A stretch of DNA of 64,000 bases from Henriciella marina DSM 19595 (GTDB lineage: Bacteria; Pseudomonadota; Alphaproteobacteria; Caulobacterales; Hyphomonadaceae): positions 2,294,001 through 2,358,000 of the forward strand of contig NZ_AQXT01000002.1 of NCBI RefSeq assembly GCF_000376805.1, written 5' to 3'. A model generated the notes under the pieces. It had not been told where the DNA came from and ran no database searches. It saw only the letters and a program-made list of their open reading frames with translations. Below, piece by piece: positions 30,646 through 39,325 of this stretch (positions are counted from its first letter, which is position 1; every line of letters starts with the position of its first letter). A program made the position numbers and the translations under genes.

Positions 30646-31428
30646 TGGATCGTTGCAATTGATCGTCGCGTCGCGTCTAGCATCGACGATGCGAAGGAGA
30701 TGGTTCGCCATGAGAATTATCTCCATAGCCTCCACAGGGTCGGTAACGTCAACATCTCGGTGGGAGTGCGGGTTCTTATATGATCCAATAAAACCCGCGA
30801 AGAGATGTGCTCTTGCCTCCTGTTCAGACGACAACGCATTCGTGTCAGTGAGTGGCCCAGTACGCGATTGGAATGCACTTCGCATAAGCTGCACGCCGAT
30901 TTGTTCGTCGCCCAATCCTGCAACATCGCGAGTTCGAATTTCAACTTGTCTCGCGGCGAAGAACACCGCGCTGTCGTAGTTTCCTCTCACGAAGTCTCCC
31001 CACACTCTGTCGCGGATGGCCTCGTGTAAAATCTCGCGAGGAAGTAGCCTAGCGAATCTGAAATCGCTGAGCTCTTCAATGGATAGCTCTCTTCCCCGTC
31101 GACTTAACTTCCGATAGCCATTCGGGCCATTGCTCATGTCGGACCAAATGATCAGACCCTGGGCCTCAAGCCAGCTCCAAGCCTCGAATATCGCTTCTTC
31201 TACTCGAGCGCGTTCTTGGGAAGGAAACTCTGTTTGATCTGGCTGACCGAATTCGCTGTAGAACGCGGACCTCACGCTACTTACAGTGGCCAAACTTCGG
31301 CCGCCTCGTTGCATTGAAATTGCGATCAGAGCACCGAGTTCTTCTGGTGCTAGCCCCAATAATACCTCTGCACTTCCGATTTGGTCTCGAAGATACGCCT
31401 CGTCCAACGACGTGTTCCTTTGCTGCAT
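30643..31428 (-). CDS. TIGR02391/Ymh-family protein of unknown function
   Basis: A 261-residue protein whose C-terminal half (from about residue 140) carries the Ymh/TIGR02391 features GNYDSAVFFAARQVE, LMRSAFQ, a Glu-rich helix, FAGFIGSYKNPHSHRDV and EAMEIILMANHLLRIVD. The family is uncharacterised and is, to my knowledge, often found in variable regions. Base composition is lower in G+C than its neighbours (55% and 52% in two 60-base lines at 31261-31380, against about 65% in a line of accD), pointing to transfer. The N-terminal half resembles a winged-helix-like region without a firm match. Its 3' end is in the palindrome cluster. Confidence 0.8.
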   Translation of the reverse strand: MQQRNTSLDEAYLRDQIGSAEVLLGLAPEELGALIAISMQRGGRSLATVSSVRSAFYSEFGQPDQTEFPSQERARVEEAIFEAWSWLEAQGLIIWSDMSNGPNGYRKLSRRGRELSIEELSDFRFARLLPREILHEAIRDRVWGDFVRGNYDSAVFFAARQVEIRTRDVAGLGDEQIGVQLMRSAFQSRTGPLTDTNALSSEQEARAHLFAGFIGSYKNPHSHRDVDVTDPVEAMEIILMANHLLRIVDARRDATINCNDP

Positions 31429-31526
31429 TCATCTCGCTTGTCGACGCACAATAGGTCGGAGCAATGAGACAATCAAAACCGGAGAAAGTTTCCGACCGCA
31501 AACCGCCCCGCCCTATCCTCCCTCAC

Positions 31527-32114
31527 ATGACACAACCCACCAGTTTCATCGAGGAAGGGATCGCCGCGGTCCGCGACGCTGTCGTGGAGACGATGGACCG
31601 GGTGAACGTCGACTTCAGGACAGATGTGACCCAGGCGGTCGCGCGGTATGCGCGGCGCCAGATCAAGCTGCTCGAGACAATGCTGCGCCGCCTGCTTGTG
31701 CTGATCGCGGCAGAGATCGAGCTTGCCCCGGCGGCACCCGCTGAGCCTTCCGCCAGCAAGGGCACGTCCAGACACACAAACGCCAGCGCCTTCCAGCTTG
31801 TCCCGTCTCGCGGCCCTGATAACGGCATGGTCGAACGGCTTCGCGAGATACCGGCAGAACCTGCCCGGCCAAACACCGCCAGTGCACCGCTGCTACACCG
31901 TCTGGGTGTCCTCTTGCGCCACCTCGACAATCCAGAGCCGCTCGCCCGGCGCATGGCGCACATGCTCTCGGCCGCGAGCGCCGATGGAGACCCGCGCCCG
32001 CACGTGCCGCCTCAGAGCGGCCTAACCCGCGTGCCGCCGCGACTTGCGCTCATGGCTCACGCCCTTCCTGTCCACACAGATGAAGCCTTGCGAAAATGGT
32101 TCGATACGAGCTGA
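31527..32114 (+). CDS. Hypothetical protein, alphaproteobacterial type
   Basis: A 195-residue protein if read from the ATG at 31527 (MTQPTSFIEEG); the frame is open from 31464, but that segment is not obviously coding. It starts with an amphipathic region containing an Arg-rich helix ARRQIKLLETMLRRLLVLI, followed by a low-complexity Ala/Pro/Ser region and a C-terminal half with LLHRLGVLLRHLDNPEPLARRMA. No domain is recognised. G+C content and codon usage match the core genome, so it is likely native, unlike its left neighbour. Confidence 0.6.
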   Translation: MTQPTSFIEEGIAAVRDAVVETMDRVNVDFRTDVTQAVARYARRQIKLLETMLRRLLVLIAAEIELAPAAPAEPSASKGTSRHTNASAFQLVPSRGPDNGMVERLREIPAEPARPNTASAPLLHRLGVLLRHLDNPEPLARRMAHMLSAASADGDPRPHVPPQSGLTRVPPRLALMAHALPVHTDEALRKWFDTS

Positions 32115-32184
32115 AAAGCCGGGACAATTAGGACGATATCCCACAGGCCCGCCCGGTCTGTGGCCGCAGGTGCAGCATCTGATG

Positions 32185-32277
32185 CCTTCATCCTTCGACA
32201 AGCTCAGGATGAGGCTAAATGAATGGAAAGGCGCTCTAGACTGAACCTCACCCTGAGCCTGTCGAAGGGCGAGGTTC
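32185..32277. repeat. Pair of inverted TCGA-type palindromic repeats
   Basis: Left unit 32185-32214: CCTTCATCC...GGATGAGG around TTCGACAAGCTCA. Right unit 32243-32277: GAACCTCACCC...GGGCGAGGTTC around TGAGCCTGTCGAA. The two units lie in opposite orientation. They share the TCGAC/TCGAAGG plus TGAG/CTCA core with 28713-28743. They fill the gap between the hypothetical gene and folC; no gene lies here. Confidence 0.7.
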
Positions 32278-32287
32278 TGAGCAAAGC

Positions 32288-33556
32288 TCAGTCCGGCAGC
32301 TCGTCATTCATCGCCAGCACCTTGCCCGCCAGATAGAGGGAGCCGCAGATCAGGATACGTTCGGCACCAGCGTCGCGGGCCGCTTCCATCGCCGCCTCGA
32401 AGCTCTGATATGGGGCCGCACTGGCGCCCGCCTCGCGCGCAGCATCGGCCAGCGCGTCTGGCGTGAAGCTGTTCTCATTCCCGTCGATCGGGCAGGTAAA
32501 GACCTTGAGGCCGGGACGCATGAGGGAGGCAAAGAAGCCGCGCGCATCCTTATTGTCGAGCATGGCGGAAACCAGCATCGTCCGCTTGGCGGACTCTTCG
32601 CTGTCGAGCGTGTCCAGAACGGCAGAAAGCGCCCGGCCTGCATGGGGATTATGCCCGCCATCGAGCCAGACCGGAACACCGCCCGCAAGCGCTGTCACCG
32701 GTCCGTCAGACAGCCGCTGCATACGGGCTGGCCAGCGAGCCGAGGCGGCGCCCTGCGTGATCGCTTCGTCGGTAATGCATTGTATATTAGCGGTTTTTAA
32801 CGCCTTGGCCGCCAGCGCCGCATTGGCAAACTGGTGCTCTCCCCAGAGGCCCAGTGGCGACCCGATCAGGGCGATATCATCTGGCGAAAGAAATTCGATA
32901 TGCCCGCGGACCCGCCTGGCTTCGGCCTCTAGCGCCTCTTTGGCCTCAGCGCCCTGAATGGCCGAAACTGCCGGGCAGCCGGGCTTCAGAATGCCGGCCT
33001 TGTCGGTCGCGATCTTGGAGATCGTGTTGCCCAGAAAGGCCTGATGATCGAGGTCGATCGGGCAAAACACCGAGCAGGCCGCAGTCTCTATGACATTGGA
33101 GGCATCATACCGCCCGCCAAGACCAACTTCGAGAATGAGGAGATCGGCTGGCGTTTCGTGGAAGGCGAGAAAACTGGCGGCCTGCGCGGCCTCGAAATGA
33201 GTAATCTGGCGGTGACCAAGAAGCGCCGCTTCGACCCGCTCCAGGCAGGAGACGAGATAATCATCCTCGATCAGCCTGCCTGCCAGCCGGATGCGCTCAT
33301 TGAAACGAACAAGATGCGGCGAAGTCGAGGTATGGACGGAAAGCCCTGCGGCTTCGGCCATGGCGCGGATGAAGGCGACGGTGGAGCCTTTTCCATTCGT
33401 TCCGGCGACATGGATAACCGGCGGAAGATCGAGATGTGGATTGCCAAGCTCTTCAAGCACGATCAGCAGGCGGTCGAGCGCAAGAATGCGATCTTTTGGA
33501 TTGTAGCGTTCGAACCGTTTAAGCGCCGTTTCGACGCCAAGCTGGGCGTCGATCAA
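32288..33556 (-). CDS. folC: Bifunctional folylpolyglutamate synthase/dihydrofolate synthase
   Basis: A 422-residue Mur-ligase-fold enzyme with the P-loop HVAGTNGKGSTVAF, TSPHLVRFNERIR and the central LEVGLGGRYDASN, followed by IDLDHQAFLG. It adds glutamate to dihydropteroate and folates using ATP. The start is TTG at 33556, overlapping the accD TGA stop, which gives the conserved N-terminus. It is the last gene of the trp-accD-folC cluster. Confidence 0.94.
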   Translation of the reverse strand: MIDAQLGVETALKRFERYNPKDRILALDRLLIVLEELGNPHLDLPPVIHVAGTNGKGSTVAFIRAMAEAAGLSVHTSTSPHLVRFNERIRLAGRLIEDDYLVSCLERVEAALLGHRQITHFEAAQAASFLAFHETPADLLILEVGLGGRYDASNVIETAACSVFCPIDLDHQAFLGNTISKIATDKAGILKPGCPAVSAIQGAEAKEALEAEARRVRGHIEFLSPDDIALIGSPLGLWGEHQFANAALAAKALKTANIQCITDEAITQGAASARWPARMQRLSDGPVTALAGGVPVWLDGGHNPHAGRALSAVLDTLDSEESAKRTMLVSAMLDNKDARGFFASLMRPGLKVFTCPIDGNENSFTPDALADAAREAGASAAPYQSFEAAMEAARDAGAERILICGSLYLAGKVLAMNDELPD

Positions 33557-34542
33557 GCGTTCTTGCCCTTGGATTTGTCCTTTGCCTCCGGCGCAGGAAC
33601 ATCGGCCATCGGCGCCTTCACCGGCCCGATCGGCGTTTCGTCGGACGCGCGCTTCGGCATGAGATGGGAAAGGATGCGGCCGAGCGTGGCTTTCAGCTCC
33701 CGCCGGTCACTGACAATATCGACCTGGCCTTTTTCACGAAGGAATTCAGAGCGCTGGAAGCCATCGGGAAGTTTTTCGCGGATCGTCTGTTCAATGACGC
33801 GTGGGCCTGAGAAGGCAATCATCGCGCCCGGTTCTGCGATATGAACGTCGCCAAGCATCGCATAGGAGGCCGAAACACCGCCTGATGTCGGATCGGTCAG
33901 GACGACGATATAGGGAAGACCCGCCTCGCGGACCTCATCGATCGCCAGCGTCGTGCGCGGCATCTGCATGAGGGAAAGTGTCCCTTCCTGCATCCGCGCG
34001 CCGCCGGACGCTGTGCAGACGACGAACGCGGCCTTGCGAGCCACGGCCAACTGGGCTGCGGCGATGAAGGCTTCGCCGGCGGCCATGCCGAGCGAGCCGC
34101 CCATGAAGGCAAAGTCCTGGACGAGAATAACTGTCGGCTTGCCTTTGACCCGGCCAAAGGCGGCCGCCATGCAATCTTCCTGAGAAATTGGCGGGCTGGC
34201 GTCCGGGCTTTCTTCGCGTTCACGCGCGGCGATCTTCGATTTCGCGGCCTTGAGGCGCGATGGATACGGCTTGTCATCGCGGAATTTCAGCGGGTCCTGA
34301 ACGACGGGCGGCAGCTGCAGTGGCTCCCAGCGTTCATTGTCGAAGAAGAGGCGGAAACGGCGGCGCGGTGAAATCCGCAGATGCGCGCCAGCCGGGGTGA
34401 CATACCAGCTTTCTTCAAGGTCGGAGCGATAGACGAGCTCTCCGGACTTCGGACATTTGACCCAGAGATTGTCCGGCGTGTCCTTTTTTGAAGACAGGAA
34501 TGTCTTCAGTCCAGGCGTTCTGAAATTGGTGAGCCAGTTCAT
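33553..34542 (-). CDS. accD: Acetyl-CoA carboxylase carboxyltransferase beta subunit, zinc site degenerate
   Basis: A 329-residue carboxyltransferase subunit with FAFMGGSLGMAAGEAF, GGARMQEGTLSLMQM and DPTSGGVSASYAMLGD in the CoA/carboxybiotin pocket. The usual N-terminal four-Cys zinc ribbon is reduced: Cys30 remains, while the other positions read Ser33 (CPKSGE), Thr49 and Ala52 (YVTPAGAH). The segment between still aligns, so the fold is probably kept without zinc, and I recall similar sequences in Caulobacter-type AccD. It catalyses malonyl-CoA formation with AccA. Confidence 0.95.
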   Translation of the reverse strand: MNWLTNFRTPGLKTFLSSKKDTPDNLWVKCPKSGELVYRSDLEESWYVTPAGAHLRISPRRRFRLFFDNERWEPLQLPPVVQDPLKFRDDKPYPSRLKAAKSKIAAREREESPDASPPISQEDCMAAAFGRVKGKPTVILVQDFAFMGGSLGMAAGEAFIAAAQLAVARKAAFVVCTASGGARMQEGTLSLMQMPRTTLAIDEVREAGLPYIVVLTDPTSGGVSASYAMLGDVHIAEPGAMIAFSGPRVIEQTIREKLPDGFQRSEFLREKGQVDIVSDRRELKATLGRILSHLMPKRASDETPIGPVKAPMADVPAPEAKDKSKGKNA

Positions 34543-34570
34543 GTCAGATCAACTCCTAAACCTTCGCTGC

Positions 34571-35398
34571 CTATTCTCGCCCGGCAGAGGCGAGCGCGCC
34601 AGACAGTTCTGCTGCGAGCGCGCCAATTCTTGTTGCGATGGCGTCCGGCGTGCCCTCTTCCAGAGATGTGCGTACATGATCCACGAATGCGGACCCGACC
34701 ACAACCCCATCAGCAATAGCGGCCATTGCGGCTGCTTGTTCCCCGGTGCGGACGCCGAAGCCGACGCAAACCGGCAGGCCGGAAACCCGCCGCGCGCGGT
34801 CAACGCCTTCGCGAATGTCTTTCGGATCGGCAGAGCCGGACCCTGTCACACCGGCAACGGCGACGTAATAAAGAAATCCGGACGCGCCTTCTGCGACCTT
34901 GGCGATGCGCTTTTCGGTCGTCGTGGGCGTCGCCAGCCGAATGACGGAAATTTCGTGGCGCTCATAGGCATCGCGGAGCTCATGGTCTTCTTCCGGCGGC
35001 AGATCGACGAGGATGGTCCCATCAATGCCTGCGTCCGCGGCCGCCTCGGCAAAGGCGCCATAGCCCATCAAGTGAACCGGGTTGGCATAGCCCATCAGGA
35101 TAAGCGGCGTTTCCTGGTCCGTCTCCCGGAAACGCTTTGCCAGCGCCAGTGCATCGCGAAGCGTCGTGCCTGCCTTGAGGCTGCGCTGACCGGCGCGCTG
35201 GATCGCTGGCCCATCGGCCATCGGATCGGTAAAGGGCGCGCCAAGCTCGATTATGTCGGCGCCATTGTCGCGCAGGGCGCAAAGCGCGTCATAGCTTGTC
35301 TCAAGGTCGGGATCACCCGCCATGATGTAGGTGACGAGCGCGGCGCGGCCTTCGGCGCGAACCTTGTCGAACCGGGCGGTAATTCGTGATGTCGGCAT
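34571..35398 (-). CDS. trpA: Tryptophan synthase alpha subunit
   Basis: A 275-residue alpha subunit. The catalytic Glu lies in DIIELGAPFTDPMADGP, and the catalytic Asp region reads TILVDLPPEEDHE. The loop GFLYYVAVAGVTGS and the phosphate-site VGFGVRTGEQ are intact. It cleaves indole-glycerol phosphate and passes indole to TrpB. The ATG at 35398 shares its A with the cutA stop (TAATG). The longer frame upstream lies within cutA. Confidence 0.96.
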   Translation of the reverse strand: MPTSRITARFDKVRAEGRAALVTYIMAGDPDLETSYDALCALRDNGADIIELGAPFTDPMADGPAIQRAGQRSLKAGTTLRDALALAKRFRETDQETPLILMGYANPVHLMGYGAFAEAAADAGIDGTILVDLPPEEDHELRDAYERHEISVIRLATPTTTEKRIAKVAEGASGFLYYVAVAGVTGSGSADPKDIREGVDRARRVSGLPVCVGFGVRTGEQAAAMAAIADGVVVGSAFVDHVRTSLEEGTPDAIATRIGALAAELSGALASAGRE

Positions 35399-35727
35399 TA
35401 GCGGGCGGGCGCTTCCGTGTTTTCTGTCAGCCAGTCGGCATAATCGGCCAGCACATGAGTGCAAGGCCACGCAATCATAGCTGGCACATCATAGGGGTGG
35501 AGATCTTTGACGAGAGCTTCCAGGCCGCTCCAGCACGCTTCGACCGATTTCAGCCAGAGAATGTGCTCGAAAGCCTGCTCAACCACGCCTTTCCAGAGAT
35601 AGGTGGAGCTGACCGGCCCTTCGATATTGGCGCAAGCGGCGAGCTTTTTCTCGACCGAGGCATCGGCAATCTTCTGAGCGACATCCATGCCTGGGCAGGT
35701 GATGCGGATGAGAAGGGCGTCAGTCAT
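35398..35727 (-). CDS. cutA: CutA-type divalent cation tolerance protein
   Basis: A 109-residue ferredoxin-like trimer-forming protein with the CutA hallmarks KKLAACANIEGPVSSTYLWKG and LHPYDVPAMIAWP. The usual metal-ligand Cys in LAACAN is present. The family is linked to metal tolerance but its molecular role is unclear. It sits between trpB (3 bases) and trpA (one-base overlap), splitting the subunit pair within the operon, which is an unusual insertion. Confidence 0.93.
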   Translation of the reverse strand: MTDALLIRITCPGMDVAQKIADASVEKKLAACANIEGPVSSTYLWKGVVEQAFEHILWLKSVEACWSGLEALVKDLHPYDVPAMIAWPCTHVLADYADWLTENTEAPAR

Positions 35728-35730
35728 CGC

Positions 35731-36942
35731 CTAGATCTCCATGCCGAGGTGTTCGGCGACCGAGAAGATGTCCTTGTCGCCGCGTCCGCAGAGATTCATG
35801 ATCAGGATCTGGTCCTTGTCCATCGTCTTGCAGACATCGCCGAGCCGCGCGATCGCGTGGGCTGGCTCAAGCGCAGGAATGATCCCCTCAAGCCGCGTGC
35901 AAAGCTGGAAGCCTTCAAGGGCTTCCTTGTCGGTACAGGTGAGATACTCAGCCCGTCCCATATCACGAAGGAAGGCGTGTTCTGGCCCGATGCCTGGATA
36001 ATCCAGACCCGCAGAGATCGAGTGGGCGTCGATGATCTGGCCATCATCGGTCTGCAGGAGGTATGTCTTGTTGCCGTGCAGGATGCCCGGCTTGCCGCCG
36101 TTCAGCGCGGCTGCGTGCTCACCTGTTTCGATGCCGTGGCCAGAAGCTTCCACACCGATCAGACGGACGTCTTCGTCCTCGATGAAGGGGTGGAACAGCC
36201 CAATCGCATTCGACCCACCACCAATACACGCCATCAGCGCGTCCGGAAGGCGGCCTTCGCGCTCCAGGATCTGGCTTTTCGCCTCCTGGCCGATGACCGA
36301 CTGAAAGTCGCGAACGAGTTGGGGATAAGGGTGGGGGCCGGCTGCCGTTCCGATGCAATAGAACGTGCTGTCGACATTGGTGACCCAGTCGCGCAGCGCC
36401 TCGTTCATTGCGTCTTTCAAAGTACCTGTGCCGGAAGACACAGGTACGATTTCCGCACCGAGCATCTTCATCCGGAAGACATTGGGTTTCTGGCGCTCGA
36501 CATCGGTCGCGCCCATGAAGACGACGCATTTCAGGCCAAAGCGGGCGCAGACGGTTGCGGTGGCAACGCCATGCTGGCCGGCGCCTGTCTCTGCGATGAT
36601 GCGCTTCTTGCCCATGCGCATGGCGAGCAGGACCTGGCCGAGGCAGTTATTGATCTTGTGCGCGCCGGTATGATTGAGCTCATCGCGCTTGAAGTAGATC
36701 TTCGGCCCGCCGAAATGCTCGCTCATCCGTTCGGCATGATAGAGCGGGGATGGACGGCCGACATAGTTGCGCCAGAGGTCATCCATCTGATCGATGAAGG
36801 CGGGGTCTTTCTTGGCGGCGCGGTACTCATCCTCAAGCTCGAGGATGAGCGGCATCAGCGTCTCAGCGACGTAGCGCCCGCCAAATTCGCCGAAGCGACC
36901 CTTCTCGTCGGGCCATTGTGCCCATGTGTTTGGCTTGTTCAT
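35731..36942 (-). CDS. trpB: Tryptophan synthase beta subunit
   Basis: About 403 residues. The PLP lysine lies in HTGAHKINN, with [13 protein letters not shown], the [13 protein letters not shown] phosphate loop, and the C-terminal [10 protein letters not shown]. It condenses indole with serine. The ATG at 36942 ([10 protein letters not shown]) is preferred; another in frame is at 36954. The start lies within the reading frame of trpF, which runs 80 bases into trpB. Convention is a short overlap, so the trpF tail is odd. Confidence 0.96.
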   Translation of the reverse strand: MNKPNTWAQWPDEKGRFGEFGGRYVAETLMPLILELEDEYRAAKKDPAFIDQMDDLWRNYVGRPSPLYHAERMSEHFGGPKIYFKRDELNHTGAHKINNCLGQVLLAMRMGKKRIIAETGAGQHGVATATVCARFGLKCVVFMGATDVERQKPNVFRMKMLGAEIVPVSSGTGTLKDAMNEALRDWVTNVDSTFYCIGTAAGPHPYPQLVRDFQSVIGQEAKSQILEREGRLPDALMACIGGGSNAIGLFHPFIEDEDVRLIGVEASGHGIETGEHAAALNGGKPGILHGNKTYLLQTDDGQIIDAHSISAGLDYPGIGPEHAFLRDMGRAEYLTCTDKEALEGFQLCTRLEGIIPALEPAHAIARLGDVCKTMDKDQILIMNLCGRGDKDIFSVAEHLGMEI

Positions 36943-37618
36943 GAGAGCCCTCATAATGTCCTGTTTTCGCGGCTGCAATAAAGGCTCTCACGAGCTCTGC
37001 ATCCTTGACGCCGCGCTGTCTCTCGACACCCGAGGACACGTCGACCGCTTTTGCCCCGGTTGCCTTGACTGCACCTGCAACATTGTCCGGTGTGAGGCCT
37101 CCGGCAAGCAGCCATTCAGTGGGCGCCTCCCATCCATCCAGAATGGACCAGTCGAAAGCGTTGCCATGCCCACCGGTCCGGTCAGCGCCTTCGGGCGGCT
37201 TGGCGTCTATCAGCAGCCGGTCGGCAGCGCGGAAGCGCTCTGCCGCCACAAGGTCTTCGCGCGACGAAATGCCCACCGCTTTCCAAACCTCGACCGATGA
37301 GGGCAGGCTGGAGCGGAGATTGGCGACAAAGTCAGGCGTTTCCTGCCCATGCAGCTGGAAGACGTCCGGCATGACGGCCCCGTTCAGACCGCGAAGGACC
37401 GATGGGTCCGGATCAGAGAGAAGGACGACCGAGCGCATTCCGTGCTGGGTCGAGGCCATCAACAGGTCTGTCAGACGCTCAAAGCGGGCCCGCCCTTCGC
37501 CAAGAACATTGCGCGGGCTTTCTGGCACCAGAACGAAACCGACCCAGTCGGCCCCGGCCTCGGCGGCAACCTTCACCATGTCGGTGTCCGAAATTCCACA
37601 GATCTTCACGCCGGTCAT
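36863..37618 (-). CDS. trpF: Phosphoribosylanthranilate isomerase with extended C-terminus
   Basis: A 251-residue TIM-barrel isomerase: catalytic Cys7 in VKICGIS, substrate-binding [19 protein letters not shown], the catalytic Asp in [19 protein letters not shown] and DVSSGVE. The core ends near residue 218 (AFIAAAK). The remaining tail of about 33 residues, rich in Arg, Gly and His, overlaps trpB coding bases. It may be translated without folding, or an older stop was lost. The ATG at 37618 begins MTGVKICG. It is the first gene of the operon. Confidence 0.92.
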   Translation of the reverse strand: MTGVKICGISDTDMVKVAAEAGADWVGFVLVPESPRNVLGEGRARFERLTDLLMASTQHGMRSVVLLSDPDPSVLRGLNGAVMPDVFQLHGQETPDFVANLRSSLPSSVEVWKAVGISSREDLVAAERFRAADRLLIDAKPPEGADRTGGHGNAFDWSILDGWEAPTEWLLAGGLTPDNVAGAVKATGAKAVDVSSGVERQRGVKDAELVRAFIAAAKTGHYEGSHEQAKHMGTMARREGSLRRIWRALRR

Positions 37619-37739
37619 GGCTGCTAGCTCGCTGCAGTCAGCCCATGTGTCAAGAACAGCCGCGCTGCCCTTGGGGCAAACAGTTTGCGGGATTTACGAA
37701 GCGGCCCGTCCTTGCTGAATAGGGCGCAAGGAGACTGCC

Positions 37740-38918
37740 ATGCCCGCTACATCGCTTCTTTCGGATATTCGCATCGCCGACATGACGACCGTCATCTTTG
37801 GTCCGTATTGCACACAGACCCTCGCTGACATGGGTGCAGAGGTCGTCAAGCTGGAGCCTGAAACGGGCGATACATTCCGCAATGTCGGCAAACCCGCCAA
37901 TACGCGCGGCATGGGCCCGTGCCATCTGACGATCAATCGCGGCAAGCGGTCGGTCGTCTGGGACATGAAGGCCGAGACGGGCAAGGCCGCGGTGCGCAAG
38001 CTGATCGAACAGAGCGATGTCTTCATCCACAATATCCGCCCCGACGCGGTTGCGCGGCTTGGGCTGACCTTCGAGGAAGTGAAGGCCATTCGGCCAGACA
38101 TTGTCTATGTCCATTGCCTGGGGTTCGGAACAGAGGGCCCCTATTCCGGCAGGCCTGCCTATGACGACCTCATCCAGTCGCTGGCGGGCGCCTGCAATCT
38201 CTTGCCGAATGTCGACGGGAATGAAGCGCCGCGTTTCCTGCCAACCGCCCTCGCCGACAAGGTATCAGGCCTGCATGCCATGTATGCCACGCTTGCCGCG
38301 CTGCATCATCGTAGCCGGACTGGCGAAGCGGTGCATGTGGAGGTGCCGATGTTTGAATGCGTTTCCAGCTTCCTGCTGGAGGAACATTTCTATGAGGCCG
38401 CCTTCGACCCGCCTGTCGGCCCCTATTACTATCAGCGCCAGATCGACCCGTCCCGGCAGCCCGTGCGCACGCAAAACGGCTGGATCACGATCGCGCCCTA
38501 TGTCGATCATCGCTGGGTGACGCTGTTCGATGTCATCGGCCAGAAACAGGAGCTGGAAGACGAGCGCATCAGCGATTATCGCGGCCGCTTCTTCAATCAC
38601 GACTATCTCATGTCGCGCGTGCAGGCCCATTTCGTGAATTACACGACCGAGGAGCTGCTCGACATTCTCGGCAAGGCGGACGTGCCTGCCGCACGCGTCA
38701 ACGATATATCGGACTTGCGCAGTGACCCGCACCTGGACGCGGTCGGCTTCTTCAATCGGCGCGAGCACCCGACTGAAGGCGGCTATTGGGAGGTGAAGCC
38801 GCCTGTTCGCTTTGTCGGGCAGGAAGAGCATGAAATCCGCCCTGCACCCCGGCTGGGTGAGCACACCGAAGACGTTCTTCGGGAGCTCGGTCTGGCGTCA
38901 CCAGACGAGAAGCAATAG
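37740..38918 (+). CDS. CaiB/BaiF-family (class III) CoA-transferase
   Basis: A 392-residue formyl-CoA-transferase-like enzyme. The catalytic Asp is likely in PAYDDLIQSLAG, with VIFGPYCTQTLADMGAEVVKLE at the N-terminus and VHVEVPMFECVSSF in the middle. Class III enzymes move CoA between carboxylic acids through an Asp-anhydride; the acids cannot be told here. The gene is divergent from trpF, starting 121 bases away. Confidence 0.9.
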   Translation: MPATSLLSDIRIADMTTVIFGPYCTQTLADMGAEVVKLEPETGDTFRNVGKPANTRGMGPCHLTINRGKRSVVWDMKAETGKAAVRKLIEQSDVFIHNIRPDAVARLGLTFEEVKAIRPDIVYVHCLGFGTEGPYSGRPAYDDLIQSLAGACNLLPNVDGNEAPRFLPTALADKVSGLHAMYATLAALHHRSRTGEAVHVEVPMFECVSSFLLEEHFYEAAFDPPVGPYYYQRQIDPSRQPVRTQNGWITIAPYVDHRWVTLFDVIGQKQELEDERISDYRGRFFNHDYLMSRVQAHFVNYTTEELLDILGKADVPAARVNDISDLRSDPHLDAVGFFNRREHPTEGGYWEVKPPVRFVGQEEHEIRPAPRLGEHTEDVLRELGLASPDEKQ

Positions 38919-38937
38919 AAATTTCCGACACCGGAAC

Positions 38938-38954
38938 TGCACAAGCCTTGTGCA
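38938..38954. promoter_or_regulatory. Palindrome TGCACAA-gcc-TTGTGCA
   Basis: A perfect 7+7 inverted repeat with a 3-base spacer, starting 20 bases after the CoA-transferase stop and 372 bases before the methyltransferase start. There is no T-run, so a transcription-factor site is as likely as a transcript end. It lies in a 407-base gap that holds only weak signals, including a GGAAA...TTTCC repeat near 39121 and a TTGACG at 39150. Confidence 0.3.
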
Positions 38955-39325
38955 AAACAACACTGATACAAAACTTTCTTGATCGCGGTGTCACAACCTT
39001 TGCGAGCGGTGGTGTACAGGTGCGCACGCAGCACAAACCTTATTTATATCAATGCACAAAGTAATTGGTCGCTCGATTGTTTGCATAACACACCGACATT
39101 TTGAACGTCATTTGCCTGTTGGAAAGTCCAATTTTCCCCGGCCATTACTTTGACGAACGAACCTAATTCTGAGATGTGTGCGCCATCGAATGAAGTCGCC
39201 ATCGCGGCCATTTGACCCAAGTTAGAATTGTCGATCAGGGCACCTGCGCACACCGCAGCACGGACAAAGTCCATTTGTCGCGCCCCGGTCACGAACCGAC
39301 ATGAGACAGGCCCGAAGGAGAGGAC

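Noticed and set aside
30493..30783. Small + strand frame across the palindrome cluster
   Set aside because: It reads through repeats and then antisense to the TIGR02391-like gene, with no ribosome site.
28521..32277. Possible CRISPR array from repeated palindromes
   Set aside because: Units differ in sequence and spacing, with no constant repeat-spacer pattern and no cas genes.
35386..36981. 531-codon + strand open frame across trpB, cutA and trpA
   Set aside because: Covers three certain genes on the other strand, and its sequence is Arg/Asp-rich without motifs.
38919..39325. SAM or SAH riboswitch before the betaine methyltransferase genes
   Set aside because: I could not find the conserved helices or core bases of the known SAM or SAH classes, so only a leader of unknown kind is reported.
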